Assembly (NCBI GenBank): GCA_963842295.1 | Contig: CAWJFY010000006.1 | Location: forward strand, 62,001-126,000 | Length of the DNA stretch: 64,000 nt | Reading direction: 5' to 3' | Source of the DNA: JAJNBA01 sp963842295 | GTDB taxonomy: Bacteria > Actinomycetota > UBA4738 > HRBIN12 | Shown here: piece after piece, positions 1 through 8,899 of the stretch | Position numbering within the stretch: the first letter of the stretch is position 1 | Layout: each line of letters begins with the position of its first letter | Made by a program: the position numbers and the translations under genes | The notes under the pieces: generated by a model | Database searches by the model: none | What the model saw: only the letters and a program-made list of their open reading frames with translations | What the model was told of the DNA's origin: nothing

Positions 1-600
1 TTCCTGAAGACGATGGCCGGCTGGGTGATTGCCCTCGTCATCGGGATCCCAGTCGGGATGTTGATGGGCCGCTACCGCTACGCCCGAGCGTTCTTCCACG
101 ATTTCGTCTACCTGTTCGCGAACGTGCCGCTCCTCGTGTACGCGGTGATCGCGATCGTCGTGTTCGGGATCAGCCCGTGGGGGCCGGCGTTCGTGGTGGC
201 GCTGGAGGCGTTCACCGGCATCGCGATCAACGTCGCGGCCGGCGTGGAATCGGTGGACCGCGGGCTCCTCGCGATGAGCCGGTCGTTCCGGCGGAGCAGC
301 CGCAAGACCCTCCGGAGCATCGTGATCCCCTCGGTGGTGCCGTTCCTCTTCGCGAGCGGCCGCGTCTCGTTCGCGAACTCGTGGAAGCTGGCCGCCCTGG
401 CGGAGACGTTCGGCGGCTACCTGGGTGTCGGGTACCAGCTCGAGAAGTCGTTCCAGATCTTCTCGGTCGTCGACCTGCTGGCGTGGATGTTCTTCTTCGT
501 CCTGTTCGTGATCCTGGTCGAGCGGCTCCTGATCGCGCCGGCGGAGCGACGGGTGTTCCGCTGGCGCGACCCCGCGGGAGCGAGGGAGCGGGTCTCATGA
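1..600 (+). CDS. NitT/TauT-family ABC transporter permease (5' end outside the window)
   Basis: Membrane permease of an SsuC/TauC-like importer. The reading frame is open from base 1, so the N-terminus lies outside the window; about 199 codons are present. Several hydrophobic segments are visible, together with the cytoplasmic coupling (EAA-type) loop around NVAAGVESVDRGLLAMSRSF, where the ATPase docks. It is closely similar to the permease at 6265-7152 (shared GRYRYA, NVAAGVE, SWKLAALAETFGG and LAWM stretches), so the two are paralogues. Its stop overlaps the start of the next permease (ATGA), so it belongs to one operon with the permease, ATPase and downstream enzymes. No substrate-binding protein for this cassette is visible; it may lie upstream. 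The substrate is unknown. Confidence 0.9.
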   Translation, partial: FLKTMAGWVIALVIGIPVGMLMGRYRYARAFFHDFVYLFANVPLLVYAVIAIVVFGISPWGPAFVVALEAFTGIAINVAAGVESVDRGLLAMSRSFRRSSRKTLRSIVIPSVVPFLFASGRVSFANSWKLAALAETFGGYLGVGYQLEKSFQIFSVVDLLAWMFFFVLFVILVERLLIAPAERRVFRWRDPAGARERVS

Positions 601-1442
601 GCGACGTCGCGACCGTCGACGGCCGTGGATCCACCGAGATCCCCGAGTTCCTGCTCGCTCCACCGCGGTCTCGGTGGAGGTGGCTCACCTCGGATCGCGC
701 CGCGCGGTACACGGCGCGCGTGGCGTTCCTGCTCGTCTGGCAATGGGCCGGATCGACGTTCGAGGACATCCCGACGCCCCTCGGCACCGTCGAGTTCCTG
801 ATCGAGGAGTTCCGGCGGGGCGAGGTCTTCCCGAACCTCGCGATCAGCCTGGTCCGGGCCGTGATCGGACTCTCGATCGTCCTCGTCCTCGGCGTGTCGA
901 TCGGGATCGCGATGGCGCGGTGGTGGCGCGTCCGCTACTTCTTCACCGATCTGATCCTCGTGGGCATCACGCTGCCGGCCTTCATCTGGGCGCTCCTGGT
1001 CGTGATGTGGTGGGGGTTCAGCAACATCGGGCCGATCACCGTCTGTGTGCTGTCCGCGACGCCCCAGCTGGTCGTCAACACGTTCCAGGGCGCGACTGCA
1101 ACGCCCGGGAAGTTGCTCGCGATGTCGGACGCCTACCGGGTGGGCACTCGGCGGCAATTCCGATGGCTCATGATCCCCTCGATGATGGAGTACATCGCGG
1201 CAGGGTTCCGGTCAGCGGTGCTCGCCGGCTGGGGCGCGATCCTCCTCGTCGAATGGTTCGGGAACGACAAGGGTGTCGGGTTCCGTGCCCACTATTGGTA
1301 CGACGCGCACAGTTTCGAGGGGTTGATGGGGTGGGGGCTCGTGATGATGGTCATCATCCTGTCGTTCGACCGGATGGTGATGGACCGAGTGGTCCGTCAC
1401 TTCCGGAGCTGGCGGATCGGCGGGCAGCAATGGTCACGTTGA
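597..1442 (+). CDS. NitT/TauT-family ABC transporter permease
   Basis: Second membrane subunit of cassette 1, 281 residues. The ATG at 597 overlaps the preceding stop (ATGA), which argues for translational coupling. A soluble N-terminal stretch of roughly 50 residues is followed by hydrophobic helices and the coupling loop near LLAMSDAYRVGTRRQF. It is paralogous to the permease at 7163-8032 (shared MARWWRV/MGRWWRV, LPAFIWALL/LPAYMWALL, and a conserved VLVEWFG-type C-terminal region). Two different permeases per cassette suggest a heterodimeric membrane domain, whereas many NitT/TauT systems use one permease as a homodimer. Confidence 0.9.
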   Translation: MSDVATVDGRGSTEIPEFLLAPPRSRWRWLTSDRAARYTARVAFLLVWQWAGSTFEDIPTPLGTVEFLIEEFRRGEVFPNLAISLVRAVIGLSIVLVLGVSIGIAMARWWRVRYFFTDLILVGITLPAFIWALLVVMWWGFSNIGPITVCVLSATPQLVVNTFQGATATPGKLLAMSDAYRVGTRRQFRWLMIPSMMEYIAAGFRSAVLAGWGAILLVEWFGNDKGVGFRAHYWYDAHSFEGLMGWGLVMMVIILSFDRMVMDRVVRHFRSWRIGGQQWSR

Positions 1443-1485
1443 TCGGGCGCTCCCGGCGCCGAAGACGACCGGAAGGTGATTCCCC

Positions 1486-2247
1486 GTGGCGCGACTGATA
1501 GCCCGTGACGTGAAGAAGGTCTTCCCACCGACCCGCCAGGGTCAGGACCCGGTGTTCGCCTTGCGCAACGTGAGCTTCGAAGCCGAGGGCCACACCTTCG
1601 TGACGCTGGTCGGCCCGTCGGGGTGCGGCAAGAGCACCTTCCTCAACATGGTTTCGGGCATCGACAGGCCGAGTGCCGGCACGCTCGAGGTCTTCGGCAG
1701 GACGGAGGGCGACGCGAGGATCGGTTACGTCTTCCAGGACCCCCGCCTGCTCCCGTGGAAGACAGTCCTGGACAACATGGTGTACGTCCTCGACGAGGGC
1801 TCGAACGAGGAGCGAGAGGCGCGCGGCCGGCGGTTCCTCGACCTGGTGAACCTCGGGTCGACCGCGGAGATGTACCCGGGGCAGCTCTCGGGCGGGATGC
1901 AGCAGCGCGTGGGGATCGCGAGGGCTCTGTCGATCGAGCCCGACCTCCTGTTGATGGACGAGCCGTTCAGTCACCTCGACGCGATCACGGCACGCGACCT
2001 TCGGGTGGAGCTCCAGCGCCTTTGGCTTGATACGGGCTCGACCATCCTGTTCGTGACCCACGACGTGCTGGAGGCGGTCCTTCTGTCGAGCCGTGTGCTG
2101 ATGATGAGCAGCCAGGGAGTCATCTTCAGGGACCTCACGATCGACCTCCCTTTCCCACGGCGCCAGACGGATCGGGAAGTCGCGATCCAACAGGCGGAGA
2201 TCCTCGAGCTGTTCGAGGAGATGGAACGCCAGAAGATCGACGCGTAA
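1486..2247 (+). CDS. ABC transporter ATP-binding protein, SsuB/TauB-like
   Basis: ATPase of cassette 1, 253 residues. All nucleotide-binding motifs are intact: Walker A GPSGCGKST, Q-loop VFQDPRLLPW, signature LSGGMQQRVGIARAL, Walker B LLLMDEP, and the switch histidine in FVTHD. The start is GTG at 1486, preceded by GGAAGG at about 1471-1476. It is nearly collinear with the ATPase at 8062-8874, including the LLPW motif typical of nitrate/sulfonate/taurine importers. Its job is to drive uptake through the two permeases just upstream. Family placement is firm; the substrate cannot be read from the sequence. Confidence 0.92.
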   Translation: MARLIARDVKKVFPPTRQGQDPVFALRNVSFEAEGHTFVTLVGPSGCGKSTFLNMVSGIDRPSAGTLEVFGRTEGDARIGYVFQDPRLLPWKTVLDNMVYVLDEGSNEEREARGRRFLDLVNLGSTAEMYPGQLSGGMQQRVGIARALSIEPDLLLMDEPFSHLDAITARDLRVELQRLWLDTGSTILFVTHDVLEAVLLSSRVLMMSSQGVIFRDLTIDLPFPRRQTDREVAIQQAEILELFEEMERQKIDA

Positions 2248-2264
2248 CCGACAAGGAGGATCAC

Positions 2265-2957
2265 GTGCTGAGACACACCGCCTTCTTCATGCTGAAGGAA
2301 GGGAACGGGCTCGAGGAGATGCAGTGGATGCAGAAAGGGTCCGCCTATATGCGGTTCACCGCGGCCGGGCCCGTCGCGATCGACTTCGGATCCGACCTGT
2401 TCGGAGGCTCGCTGCACCTCTCCGAGACGAAGCCATGGGACCGCACGCCGCGGTGGCGCGGGGCGACGGAGGGTCCCCCGTGCGACTACGACGTCGCCCT
2501 CCATCTGGACTTCGAGGACGAAGCAGGTCTCCAGGCGTACAACAAGGACGACGTGCACCATGAGATCGCCGTCTACAACGCGGCGGTCTGCCAGGGAGAG
2601 CTGACCGCGAGGATCGACTGGTGGTACGAGGGCGCGCCGCTGATGGTGCCGGGCCGCGTTCGGCATTCCGGGATGTTCATCTGGAAGGACGACCTGGACG
2701 AAGTCTCCAAGGACCGGGCGCTCACGGAAGTGAAGCGGCTGGGCGATGAGCCCGGCGTCGAGCGGCTCACCCTCGGCACCGGCGTCGGTGAATTGAAGAC
2801 CGACTACGACTGGCTCCTCGACCTGGAGCTGGCGGACCCAGACGCCGCCGAAATGCTGATCAGGGGCGACGGATATCGCGAGACGATGCGGACGCTCTCC
2901 GTGGCGACGAAGTACGAGTGGACGGCTCGCATCACCCACGAGATGCACGGGCATTGA
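2265..2957 (+). CDS. Tandem Dabb-domain (stress-responsive A/B barrel) protein
   Basis: 230 residues, start GTG at 2265 after a strong AAGGAGG at about 2251-2257. Two ferredoxin-like Dabb units are recognisable: residues 1-120 begin LRHTAFFMLKEG and the second half begins RVRHSGMFIWKDD, and both end with an aromatic-rich strand and TARI. The single-domain relative at 9885-10181 begins LRHVAMFKWKDG and ends TARVQFEF, so the same family occurs twice in the island. Dabb proteins are small alpha+beta barrels, some with enzymatic activity on aromatic or polyketide compounds; the activity here is unknown. It lies 17 nt after the ATPase and 25 nt before an amidohydrolase, so it belongs to the catabolic operon. 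Confidence 0.75.
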   Translation: MLRHTAFFMLKEGNGLEEMQWMQKGSAYMRFTAAGPVAIDFGSDLFGGSLHLSETKPWDRTPRWRGATEGPPCDYDVALHLDFEDEAGLQAYNKDDVHHEIAVYNAAVCQGELTARIDWWYEGAPLMVPGRVRHSGMFIWKDDLDEVSKDRALTEVKRLGDEPGVERLTLGTGVGELKTDYDWLLDLELADPDAAEMLIRGDGYRETMRTLSVATKYEWTARITHEMHGH

Positions 2958-2982
2958 ACGGCGCCATCTCGGAGGACAGGAC

Positions 2983-3954
2983 ATGACGACGGATCCGATC
3001 ATCGACGTCCACTGTCATTGCACGCTTCAGCGGTTCCAGGAGGCGGTACTGCAGGGCGGGACTGACTGGTACGGCATGACCACCGCCGACGGCGAGCTCG
3101 GCAACATCAAGAACCGATGGCAGGTGCCGAAGCGACTCGAGACGATGGATGAGCTGCGCATCGACGTCCAGCTCGTGTCGCCTACAGACGTCTTCTACCA
3201 GTACCACCAGCCTCCCGAGGTCACGGAGCGGATCTCCCAGGAGGCGAACGAGGAGATCGCGGGCATGGTGCGCGACCATCCGGACCGCTTCATGGGCCTC
3301 GGAACGCTTCCCATGCAGGACCCCCAACGCGCCGTCACCCAGATGGCACGGGGGATGAAAGAGCTCGGCCTCACGGGGTTCATGATCGACGACCACGTGA
3401 ACGGCCTCACCTACGACCACGATCTGTTCGAGCCGGTCTGGGAGGCGGCACAGGATCTCGGCGTCTTCCTGCTGATCCACCAGTTCCAACACACCACGGT
3501 CACGTACCGAACCCGGAAGTACTTCCTGTTGAACTCGATCGGGAACCTCGTCGACCGCACGATCACCTTCGCGGCGTTCATCTACGGCGGGGTGCTCGAC
3601 CGGTACCCGGACCTCACGATCTGCCTGTGTCACGGTGGCGGCTACGTCCCCTATGCCCTGGACCGCCTCGACAAGGGTTGGGACGTCTGGGCAAGCGAGC
3701 GGGGGAAGTCGCAGGACCGACCGAGCGCATACGTGCGGCGGTTCTACTACGACACGGTCGTCTACACGCCTCGCAACCTGCGATTCCTGATCGACGTGGT
3801 AGGGGCCGACCGGGTCGTCTTCGGTACCGACTGGCCGGCTCCGATGACCTTCGACGACCCGGTCGGCCGTCTCGAGACGATGACCGAGCTCTCCGACGGC
3901 GAGCGTCACGCCCTGCTGCGTGGCACCGCGGTGAACCTGTTCCGGCGAGGCTGA
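2983..3954 (+). CDS. Amidohydrolase family 2 (ACMSD / gamma-resorcylate decarboxylase-like)
   Basis: 323-residue metal-dependent TIM-barrel protein. Visible metal and catalytic positions are HxH in IIDVHCHC at the N-terminus, His in LLIHQFQ, His in LCHGGGYVPY and Asp in FGTDWPAP near the C-terminus, which is the pattern of amidohydrolase_2 decarboxylases and hydrolases. ATG at 2983 is preceded by GGAGGACAGG. A paralogue lies at 8900-9880 on the other strand. Family members decarboxylate or hydrate aromatic-derived acids (for example ACMSD and gamma-resorcylate decarboxylase), which would fit an island that imports and degrades an organic acid. The exact reaction is unknown. Confidence 0.85.
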   Translation: MTTDPIIDVHCHCTLQRFQEAVLQGGTDWYGMTTADGELGNIKNRWQVPKRLETMDELRIDVQLVSPTDVFYQYHQPPEVTERISQEANEEIAGMVRDHPDRFMGLGTLPMQDPQRAVTQMARGMKELGLTGFMIDDHVNGLTYDHDLFEPVWEAAQDLGVFLLIHQFQHTTVTYRTRKYFLLNSIGNLVDRTITFAAFIYGGVLDRYPDLTICLCHGGGYVPYALDRLDKGWDVWASERGKSQDRPSAYVRRFYYDTVVYTPRNLRFLIDVVGADRVVFGTDWPAPMTFDDPVGRLETMTELSDGERHALLRGTAVNLFRRG

Positions 3955-3963
3955 GGCGAGCGT

Positions 3964-5004
3964 GTGACGACGCCCGCGCGCAAGCCGAAGGTCTTCGTCG
4001 TGCAGCCGATCATGGACGTCGGTCGTCGCGCTCTCGAGGAGATCGCCGACGTCGAGGTCTTCGATTCAGAGCGGATGATCGGGCGCGCGGAGCTGCTGTC
4101 GGGCGTCGCGGACTGCCACTACCTGTGGATGCTGGGCGACACGCCGATCGACGAGGAGGTGATGGAGGCGGCACCCTCGCTCAAGGGAATCGCCACGATG
4201 GCATTGTTCCCCAACGTGGTCGACGTCGAGGCCGCCACCCGGCGAGGCCTCCCCGTCACCGTGGTGCCTCATGTGATCACCAAGACCACCTGCGATCTCA
4301 CCTGCGCCCTCGTCCTCGGGCTCTCCTGGCGCCTCGTCGAGGCCGATCGGTTCGTCCGCGAGGGGCGGTTCCATCAGGAGCAGTCGGCGACGTTCCTCAC
4401 CCACGAGCTGGCCGGCAAGCTCGTGGGGATGATCGGGCTCGGCGACATCGGCGCGGAGATCGTGAAGCGCCTCCGCGCCTTCGAGATGGACGTGATGTAC
4501 ACGAAGCGGAACCGGCTCCCTCGGCAGTTCGAACAGGAGCTGGGCGTTACGTGGGAGCCCGATCGGGACGAGCTCCTCCGACGCGCCGACTTCGTCGTGC
4601 TGATGGCCACGTACAACGAGACGACGCACAAGATGATCGCCGCTCGTGAATTCGACCTCATGAAGCCCTCGGCCTTCTTCGTGAACACCGCCCGCGGTCG
4701 GATCGTGGACGAGCCGGCGCTCATCGAGGCGCTACGGAAGGGCAAGATCGCGGGAGCCGGGCTGGATGTCTATTGGCAGGAACCCCCCGTGGGAGAGCCG
4801 GCACCGAGCCCCGAGCTCTTCGCGTTCCCCAATGTCATCCTCACCCCGCACATCGGCAGCGCGACGGTCGAGGCCCGGGAGGCGATGAGTCTGGCGGTGG
4901 TGGACAACCTCCGGGCGATGATCGCCGGCGAGCGGGCGCCCGGAGTGGTCAATCCAGAGGTGTACGGCGAGCCGCCCGCGGTCCGGCCAGACCGTCTGGG
5001 TTAG
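3964..5004 (+). CDS. D-isomer-specific 2-hydroxyacid dehydrogenase
   Basis: 346 residues, GTG start 9 nt after the amidohydrolase stop. The Rossmann dinucleotide motif GMIGLGDIGAEI lies near residue 155. The catalytic Arg is in NTARGRIVDEPAL, the Glu in WQEPP and the His in LTPHIGSAT. The enzyme should oxidise or reduce a 2-hydroxy/2-oxo acid with NAD(P). It is the last gene of the first co-directional run (permeases-ATPase-Dabb-amidohydrolase-dehydrogenase). A second family member is at 14517-15494, so this function is also duplicated in the island. Substrate not known. Confidence 0.88.
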   Translation: MTTPARKPKVFVVQPIMDVGRRALEEIADVEVFDSERMIGRAELLSGVADCHYLWMLGDTPIDEEVMEAAPSLKGIATMALFPNVVDVEAATRRGLPVTVVPHVITKTTCDLTCALVLGLSWRLVEADRFVREGRFHQEQSATFLTHELAGKLVGMIGLGDIGAEIVKRLRAFEMDVMYTKRNRLPRQFEQELGVTWEPDRDELLRRADFVVLMATYNETTHKMIAAREFDLMKPSAFFVNTARGRIVDEPALIEALRKGKIAGAGLDVYWQEPPVGEPAPSPELFAFPNVILTPHIGSATVEAREAMSLAVVDNLRAMIAGERAPGVVNPEVYGEPPAVRPDRLG

Positions 5005-5022
5005 CACGACCGGACGTCTCAT

Positions 5023-5038
5023 CCCTGTCTAGACAGGG
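5023..5038. promoter_or_regulatory. 16-bp perfect palindrome overlapping a promoter -35 box (candidate operator)
   Basis: CCCTGTCTAGACAGGG is a perfect inverted repeat. It contains TGTCTAGACA, which fits the GT-N-AC half-site logic of many GntR-family operators. It overlaps the TAGACA that can serve as -35 of the promoter for the solute-binding protein gene, so a bound repressor would block RNA polymerase. No GntR gene is present in the window. Confidence 0.6.
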
Positions 5039-5057
5039 ACGTCATACAAGATATAGA
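5030..5057 (+). promoter_or_regulatory. Predicted promoter of the second ABC cassette
   Basis: TAGACA (5030-5035), 16-nt spacer, TATAGA (5052-5057). It lies 47 nt upstream of the ATG of the solute-binding protein at 5104 and after the stop of the hydroxyacid dehydrogenase, in the only sizeable gap between cassettes 1 and 2. Confidence 0.5.
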
Positions 5058-5103
5058 GTGCGCGAAAATCGGAGTTGTGTCGGCTCGACAGAGGGGGTCG
5101 GGG

Positions 5104-6156
5104 ATGGTCCGTCGGCTGGCGGTGATGGTTGCGGCGCTGGCGCTTATCGCGCTGGCCGCATGCGGTGGTGACAGCGGCGACACAGGGGGCGGCGACGGCG
5201 GGACCATGCGCTTCGTCTTCTCGCCGGATCCCGTGTGGAACTGGCTCGAGGACGAAGGGATCCTCGCCGACATGGAAGCGGAGTCCGGGTTCCACATCGA
5301 GCGCAACGAGTCCGAGGACGAGTTCGCGTTCTTCGCGGGAGGACACGCGGACATCGTCTCGACGGGGAGCTACGAGACACCGGTGCTGGAAGCCGAGACC
5401 GACGTCGAGACCGTGACGATCGGCAAGTACAACAAGGCGAAGGACATCGTCGTGGTCCCCGCGGATTCCGGCTACGAGACGTTCGACGATCTCGAGCCCG
5501 GCTGCAAGCTCGGCGTCGAGTCCTTCAGCGGATCCACGATCGTGTGGCAAGCGCTCGCCAAGGACCTCCACGGCCGCACGATCGGCGAGGGGACCGAGGA
5601 CATCCAGATGGCCATCACCGACTTCGACACGGCTCCCGAGCTCGTGGTGAGCGGGGATCTCTGCGCCGGGGTCACCTCGATCTACAACGCGATGTCGTAC
5701 CTGATGGACGGCAGTGTGGTCGGTCTGTACGACAACAAGTCCGCCTCGCAGCTCTACGCCGAGCAGTACGTGCCCGGTCACGAGGGGATGGACAGCAACA
5801 ACTTCGTCGTGACGAAGACCTGGTACGACGCGCACCCGGAGGAGGTCGCGTTCTTCCTCGAGGTCTGGGATCGCGGTCTGCAGGAATGGGCCACGAACAA
5901 GGACGCGATCCTCGACGCGTATCCCGACGACTTCGGCTACAAGACCCCCGAGGAGCTCGACTATCTGAAGAACTGGTACGCGACCCAGTTCGACGAGTTC
6001 GTCGATACCGTGTACCTGGACGAGACGTGGATCGAGGGGGAACTCCAGGTCACGAACCTGCTCGCGGATGCCGGCCTCGTGCCCGAGGGCCAGCCCGGGC
6101 CGATCCACGTGTGCATCGACCCGGACAGCGGAGAGGAAACCTGCAGCTTGCCATGA
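5104..6156 (+). CDS. ABC transporter solute-binding lipoprotein (NMT1/SsuA-like)
   Basis: Extracytoplasmic substrate-binding lipoprotein of cassette 2, 350 residues. The N-terminus MVRRLAVMVAALALIALAAC has a positively charged start, hydrophobic core and LAAC lipobox, followed by a Gly/Asp/Ser-rich linker (GGDSGDTGGGDGG). The mature part shows the NMT1/TauA-type fold, with two lobes around residues 40-140 and 160-320. I chose ATG 5104 over GTG 5077 because AGAGGGGG lies at 5090-5097 and the signal peptide then begins correctly. It is the only solute receptor visible for either cassette in the island. Confidence 0.88.
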   Translation: MVRRLAVMVAALALIALAACGGDSGDTGGGDGGTMRFVFSPDPVWNWLEDEGILADMEAESGFHIERNESEDEFAFFAGGHADIVSTGSYETPVLEAETDVETVTIGKYNKAKDIVVVPADSGYETFDDLEPGCKLGVESFSGSTIVWQALAKDLHGRTIGEGTEDIQMAITDFDTAPELVVSGDLCAGVTSIYNAMSYLMDGSVVGLYDNKSASQLYAEQYVPGHEGMDSNNFVVTKTWYDAHPEEVAFFLEVWDRGLQEWATNKDAILDAYPDDFGYKTPEELDYLKNWYATQFDEFVDTVYLDETWIEGELQVTNLLADAGLVPEGQPGPIHVCIDPDSGEETCSLP

Positions 6157-6264
6157 TCGGCGGCCTCGATCGGATCCTGGCTCGCCGACCGGCGGCGAGC
6201 CTGGATCGGGCGTGCCACGGTCGCGCGACCAAGTGGATATGCCACCGTCACGTCGAGGAGCGTG

Positions 6265-7152
6265 ATGTCGACCGCACCCGTCACCGAGCTCCCTGAGGGA
6301 GACAGCACCACCGCGGTCCGCATCGGCACCCGCCGGCGAGCGGGCAGCATGCGGTGGAAGGCGGCCGCGTACTCGTTGCTCGGCGCCGTCGCACTGCTCG
6401 GCGCCTGGCAACTCGCCTCCGGGTACACCCGGACGGAGTTCAACCTCCTCCCGAGCCCGCTCAGCGTGCTCCAGCGGATGGGGGACTTCACGTTCGGCAA
6501 CGAGGCGGAGGGGATCGAGCCGGGATGGGTCTTCGTCAACTTCTGGGAGACGTTCCGCAAGACGCTGCTCGGGTTCTTCGGGGCCCTCGTGGTCGGCGTG
6601 CCGATCGGCATCCTGATGGGCCGGTATCGCTACGCGAAGAACTTCTTCTTCGACTTCGTCTACCTGGCGGCGAACGTTCCGCTGATCGTGTACGCGATCT
6701 TGGGCCTGCTCCTGTTCGGGATCGGTGATACGGGACCTGCGTTCGTGGTGGCGCTGCTCGTCCTCCCCGTCATCTCGCTGAACGTGGCCGCGGGTGTGGA
6801 GGGGGTCGATCAGAACCTGCTGTCGATGAGTCGTGCCTACGGGATGCCGACCTCGGCCGCGCTCCGCCAGATCGTGATCCCGTCGTTCACGCCGTTCCTG
6901 TTCGCCTCGGCGCGGGCGTCCTTCGCCGCCTCGTGGAAGCTGGCCGCGCTCGCCGAGACGTTCGGCGGGACCACGGGTGTCGGCGTCCAGATCCGCAAGG
7001 CGTTCCAGGGCTTCTCCGTGACCGACATGCTCGCCTGGATGATGTTCTTCGTTCTGTTCGTCGTGCTCATCGAACGGTTCGTGCTGATGCGGTTCGAGCG
7101 CTTCGTGTTCCGGTACCGGCTGAAGCGTGGCGAGGACATCCTCCGCTACTGA
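6265..7152 (+). CDS. NitT/TauT-family ABC transporter permease
   Basis: Membrane permease of cassette 2, 295 residues. An in-frame GTG at 6262 is possible, but the GAGGAG at 6255-6260 is better spaced for ATG 6265. A first transmembrane helix near SLLGAVALLGAWQLA and later helices are visible, with the coupling loop at NVAAGVEGVDQNLLSMSRAYG. It is strongly similar to the partial permease at 1-600. It precedes the second permease by 10 nt, in the same operon as the solute-binding protein. Confidence 0.9.
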   Translation: MSTAPVTELPEGDSTTAVRIGTRRRAGSMRWKAAAYSLLGAVALLGAWQLASGYTRTEFNLLPSPLSVLQRMGDFTFGNEAEGIEPGWVFVNFWETFRKTLLGFFGALVVGVPIGILMGRYRYAKNFFFDFVYLAANVPLIVYAILGLLLFGIGDTGPAFVVALLVLPVISLNVAAGVEGVDQNLLSMSRAYGMPTSAALRQIVIPSFTPFLFASARASFAASWKLAALAETFGGTTGVGVQIRKAFQGFSVTDMLAWMMFFVLFVVLIERFVLMRFERFVFRYRLKRGEDILRY

Positions 7153-7162
7153 TCGGGGAGAT

Positions 7163-8032
7163 ATGGCCACCGAGACGATGACCGAGACACCCGTCTCCCG
7201 ATCCTCGATCGGGAGCGCGATCCTCGCTTTCCTGCGACGCGATCGCGTCGCCCGGTGGACCTCGCGCCTCGCCCTCCTCCTCCTGTGGCAGTTCGCCGGG
7301 ATCATGAGCCCGCGGTTCCCGACACCGGTCCAGACCGTCGGCATCCTCGTGCGGGAGTTCCAAACGGCGTTCGGCAGCGATCCGTGGAGCGTCTGGAACA
7401 ACGAGCTGGTACAGAACCTCCAGATCAGCTTGACGCGTACGGGCCTCGCGATGGTGTTCGTCCTGGTGATCGGCGTGCCTGTCGGCTATGCGATGGGGCG
7501 CTGGTGGCGGGTCCAGGCGTTCTTCACCGACATCGTCACCGTCGGGATCGCGCTCCCTGCCTACATGTGGGCGCTCCTCACGGTGATGTGGTTCGGGTTC
7601 GGGATCCGGGCGCCCGTCTTCTGCGCAGTGGTCTCGGCCACGCCGGGCCTCATCGTCCACGTCTTGCAGGGCACGCTCGCCATCCCGCGTGAGCTCCGGG
7701 ACATGTCGGACGCGTACGGGGTCCCAGGCCCGACCCGAGCCCGAGACCTCGCGATGCCCTCGATGGCGGGCGCTCTGATCGCCGGCGTCCGCCTGTCGAT
7801 CATCGCGGCCTGGGGTTGCGTCGTGCTCGTCGAGTGGTTCGGGAGCAACGAGGGCGCCGGTTTCCGAGCCCGCTACTGGTACCAATCGGCGGTGGACTAC
7901 AACGGACTGATGGCATGGGGCGTCGTCGTGCTGGTCGTCGTGATCGCGATCGACCGTGGAGTGATCGAGCGCATCGACCGCAAGGCCCACGCCTGGCGCG
8001 GGTCGATCGCCTCGTTCGGAGCGAAGGGGTAG
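7163..8032 (+). CDS. NitT/TauT-family ABC transporter permease
   Basis: Second permease of cassette 2, 289 residues, paralogue of 597-1442. The coupling loop is near ELRDMSDAYGVPGPTRARDL and the C-terminal half carries VVLVEWFGSNEGAGFRARYWY, matching cassette 1 almost residue for residue. ATG at 7163 follows GGGGAG with a short spacer; an upstream in-frame start would overlap the previous gene. Most likely it forms a heteromeric channel with the neighbouring permease. Confidence 0.9.
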   Translation: MATETMTETPVSRSSIGSAILAFLRRDRVARWTSRLALLLLWQFAGIMSPRFPTPVQTVGILVREFQTAFGSDPWSVWNNELVQNLQISLTRTGLAMVFVLVIGVPVGYAMGRWWRVQAFFTDIVTVGIALPAYMWALLTVMWFGFGIRAPVFCAVVSATPGLIVHVLQGTLAIPRELRDMSDAYGVPGPTRARDLAMPSMAGALIAGVRLSIIAAWGCVVLVEWFGSNEGAGFRARYWYQSAVDYNGLMAWGVVVLVVVIAIDRGVIERIDRKAHAWRGSIASFGAKG

Positions 8033-8061
8033 CGGATGGCTGATCGGGGAGGACAACCGGC

Positions 8062-8874
8062 ATGGCGATCCTGAAGGCCACGAAGGTCGTGAAGGAGTTC
8101 CCGCCCCCCACGAAGCATCAGCCGACCGTGCGCGCCCTGGACGGCCTCGATTTCGAGATGGGGGGCCAGACGTTCGTCTCGATGGTGGGCCCATCGGGTT
8201 GTGGGAAGAGCACGTTCCTCAACATCGTCTCCGGGATCGAGACCCCGACGACCGGGAGCGTCTCCGTGTCCGCCGACGGGGGCGGGCCGGCCAGGCTCGG
8301 CTACGTGTTCCAGGACCCGCGGCTCCTCCCATGGCGAACGGTGATGAGCAACCTCCTTTACGTGCATCGCGAGAAGACCGACGACACCCGCGCCGGCATC
8401 GAGCGCTACCTCGACATGGTCGGCCTGAAGGGGTTCGAGGACATGTACCCCGCGCATCTCTCCGGGGGGATGCAGCAGCGGGTCGGGATCGCGCGCGCGT
8501 TCTCCGTCGAGCCCGATCTGCTCTTGATGGACGAGCCGTTCAGCCACCTCGACGCGATCACGGCCCGTACGCTCCGGGAGGAGCTCCAGTCGATCTGGGA
8601 GCAGACGAAGAAGACCGTTCTGTTCGTCACTCACGACGTGCTCGAGGCGGTGCAACTGTCGAGCCGCATCATCATCGTCGCCTACGGCGGGCGGAACTTC
8701 GCCGATCTCCCGATCGATCTGCCGTACCCCCGCTTACAGTCCGACCCGGCGGTCGCCACGATGCAGGCGGAGATCCTCGAGGTGTTCGAGGACATGGAGC
8801 GCAAGCGGAAAGCGCTCGACCCCCGGATCGCGGAGCTCGCCGAAGTCACCCGGAGGATGGAAGACGCCGGCTGA
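8062..8874 (+). CDS. ABC transporter ATP-binding protein, SsuB/TauB-like
   Basis: ATPase of cassette 2, 270 residues. Walker A GPSGCGKST, Q-loop VFQDPRLLPW, signature LSGGMQQRVGIARAF, Walker B LLLMDEP and switch His in FVTHD are all intact. The C-terminus has a charged helical extension (DMERKRKALDPRIAELAEVTRR) that is longer than in the cassette 1 ATPase. It is the last gene of the 5104-8874 operon; the next genes are on the opposite strand. Confidence 0.92.
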   Translation: MAILKATKVVKEFPPPTKHQPTVRALDGLDFEMGGQTFVSMVGPSGCGKSTFLNIVSGIETPTTGSVSVSADGGGPARLGYVFQDPRLLPWRTVMSNLLYVHREKTDDTRAGIERYLDMVGLKGFEDMYPAHLSGGMQQRVGIARAFSVEPDLLLMDEPFSHLDAITARTLREELQSIWEQTKKTVLFVTHDVLEAVQLSSRIIIVAYGGRNFADLPIDLPYPRLQSDPAVATMQAEILEVFEDMERKRKALDPRIAELAEVTRRMEDAG

Positions 8875-8899
8875 GCCTGCGGGGCGAGAACCGCCCGCC

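Noticed and set aside
5077..5103. GTG 5077 as start of the solute-binding protein
   Set aside because: It would put polar residues before the signal peptide, and the AGAGGGGG site fits ATG 5104.
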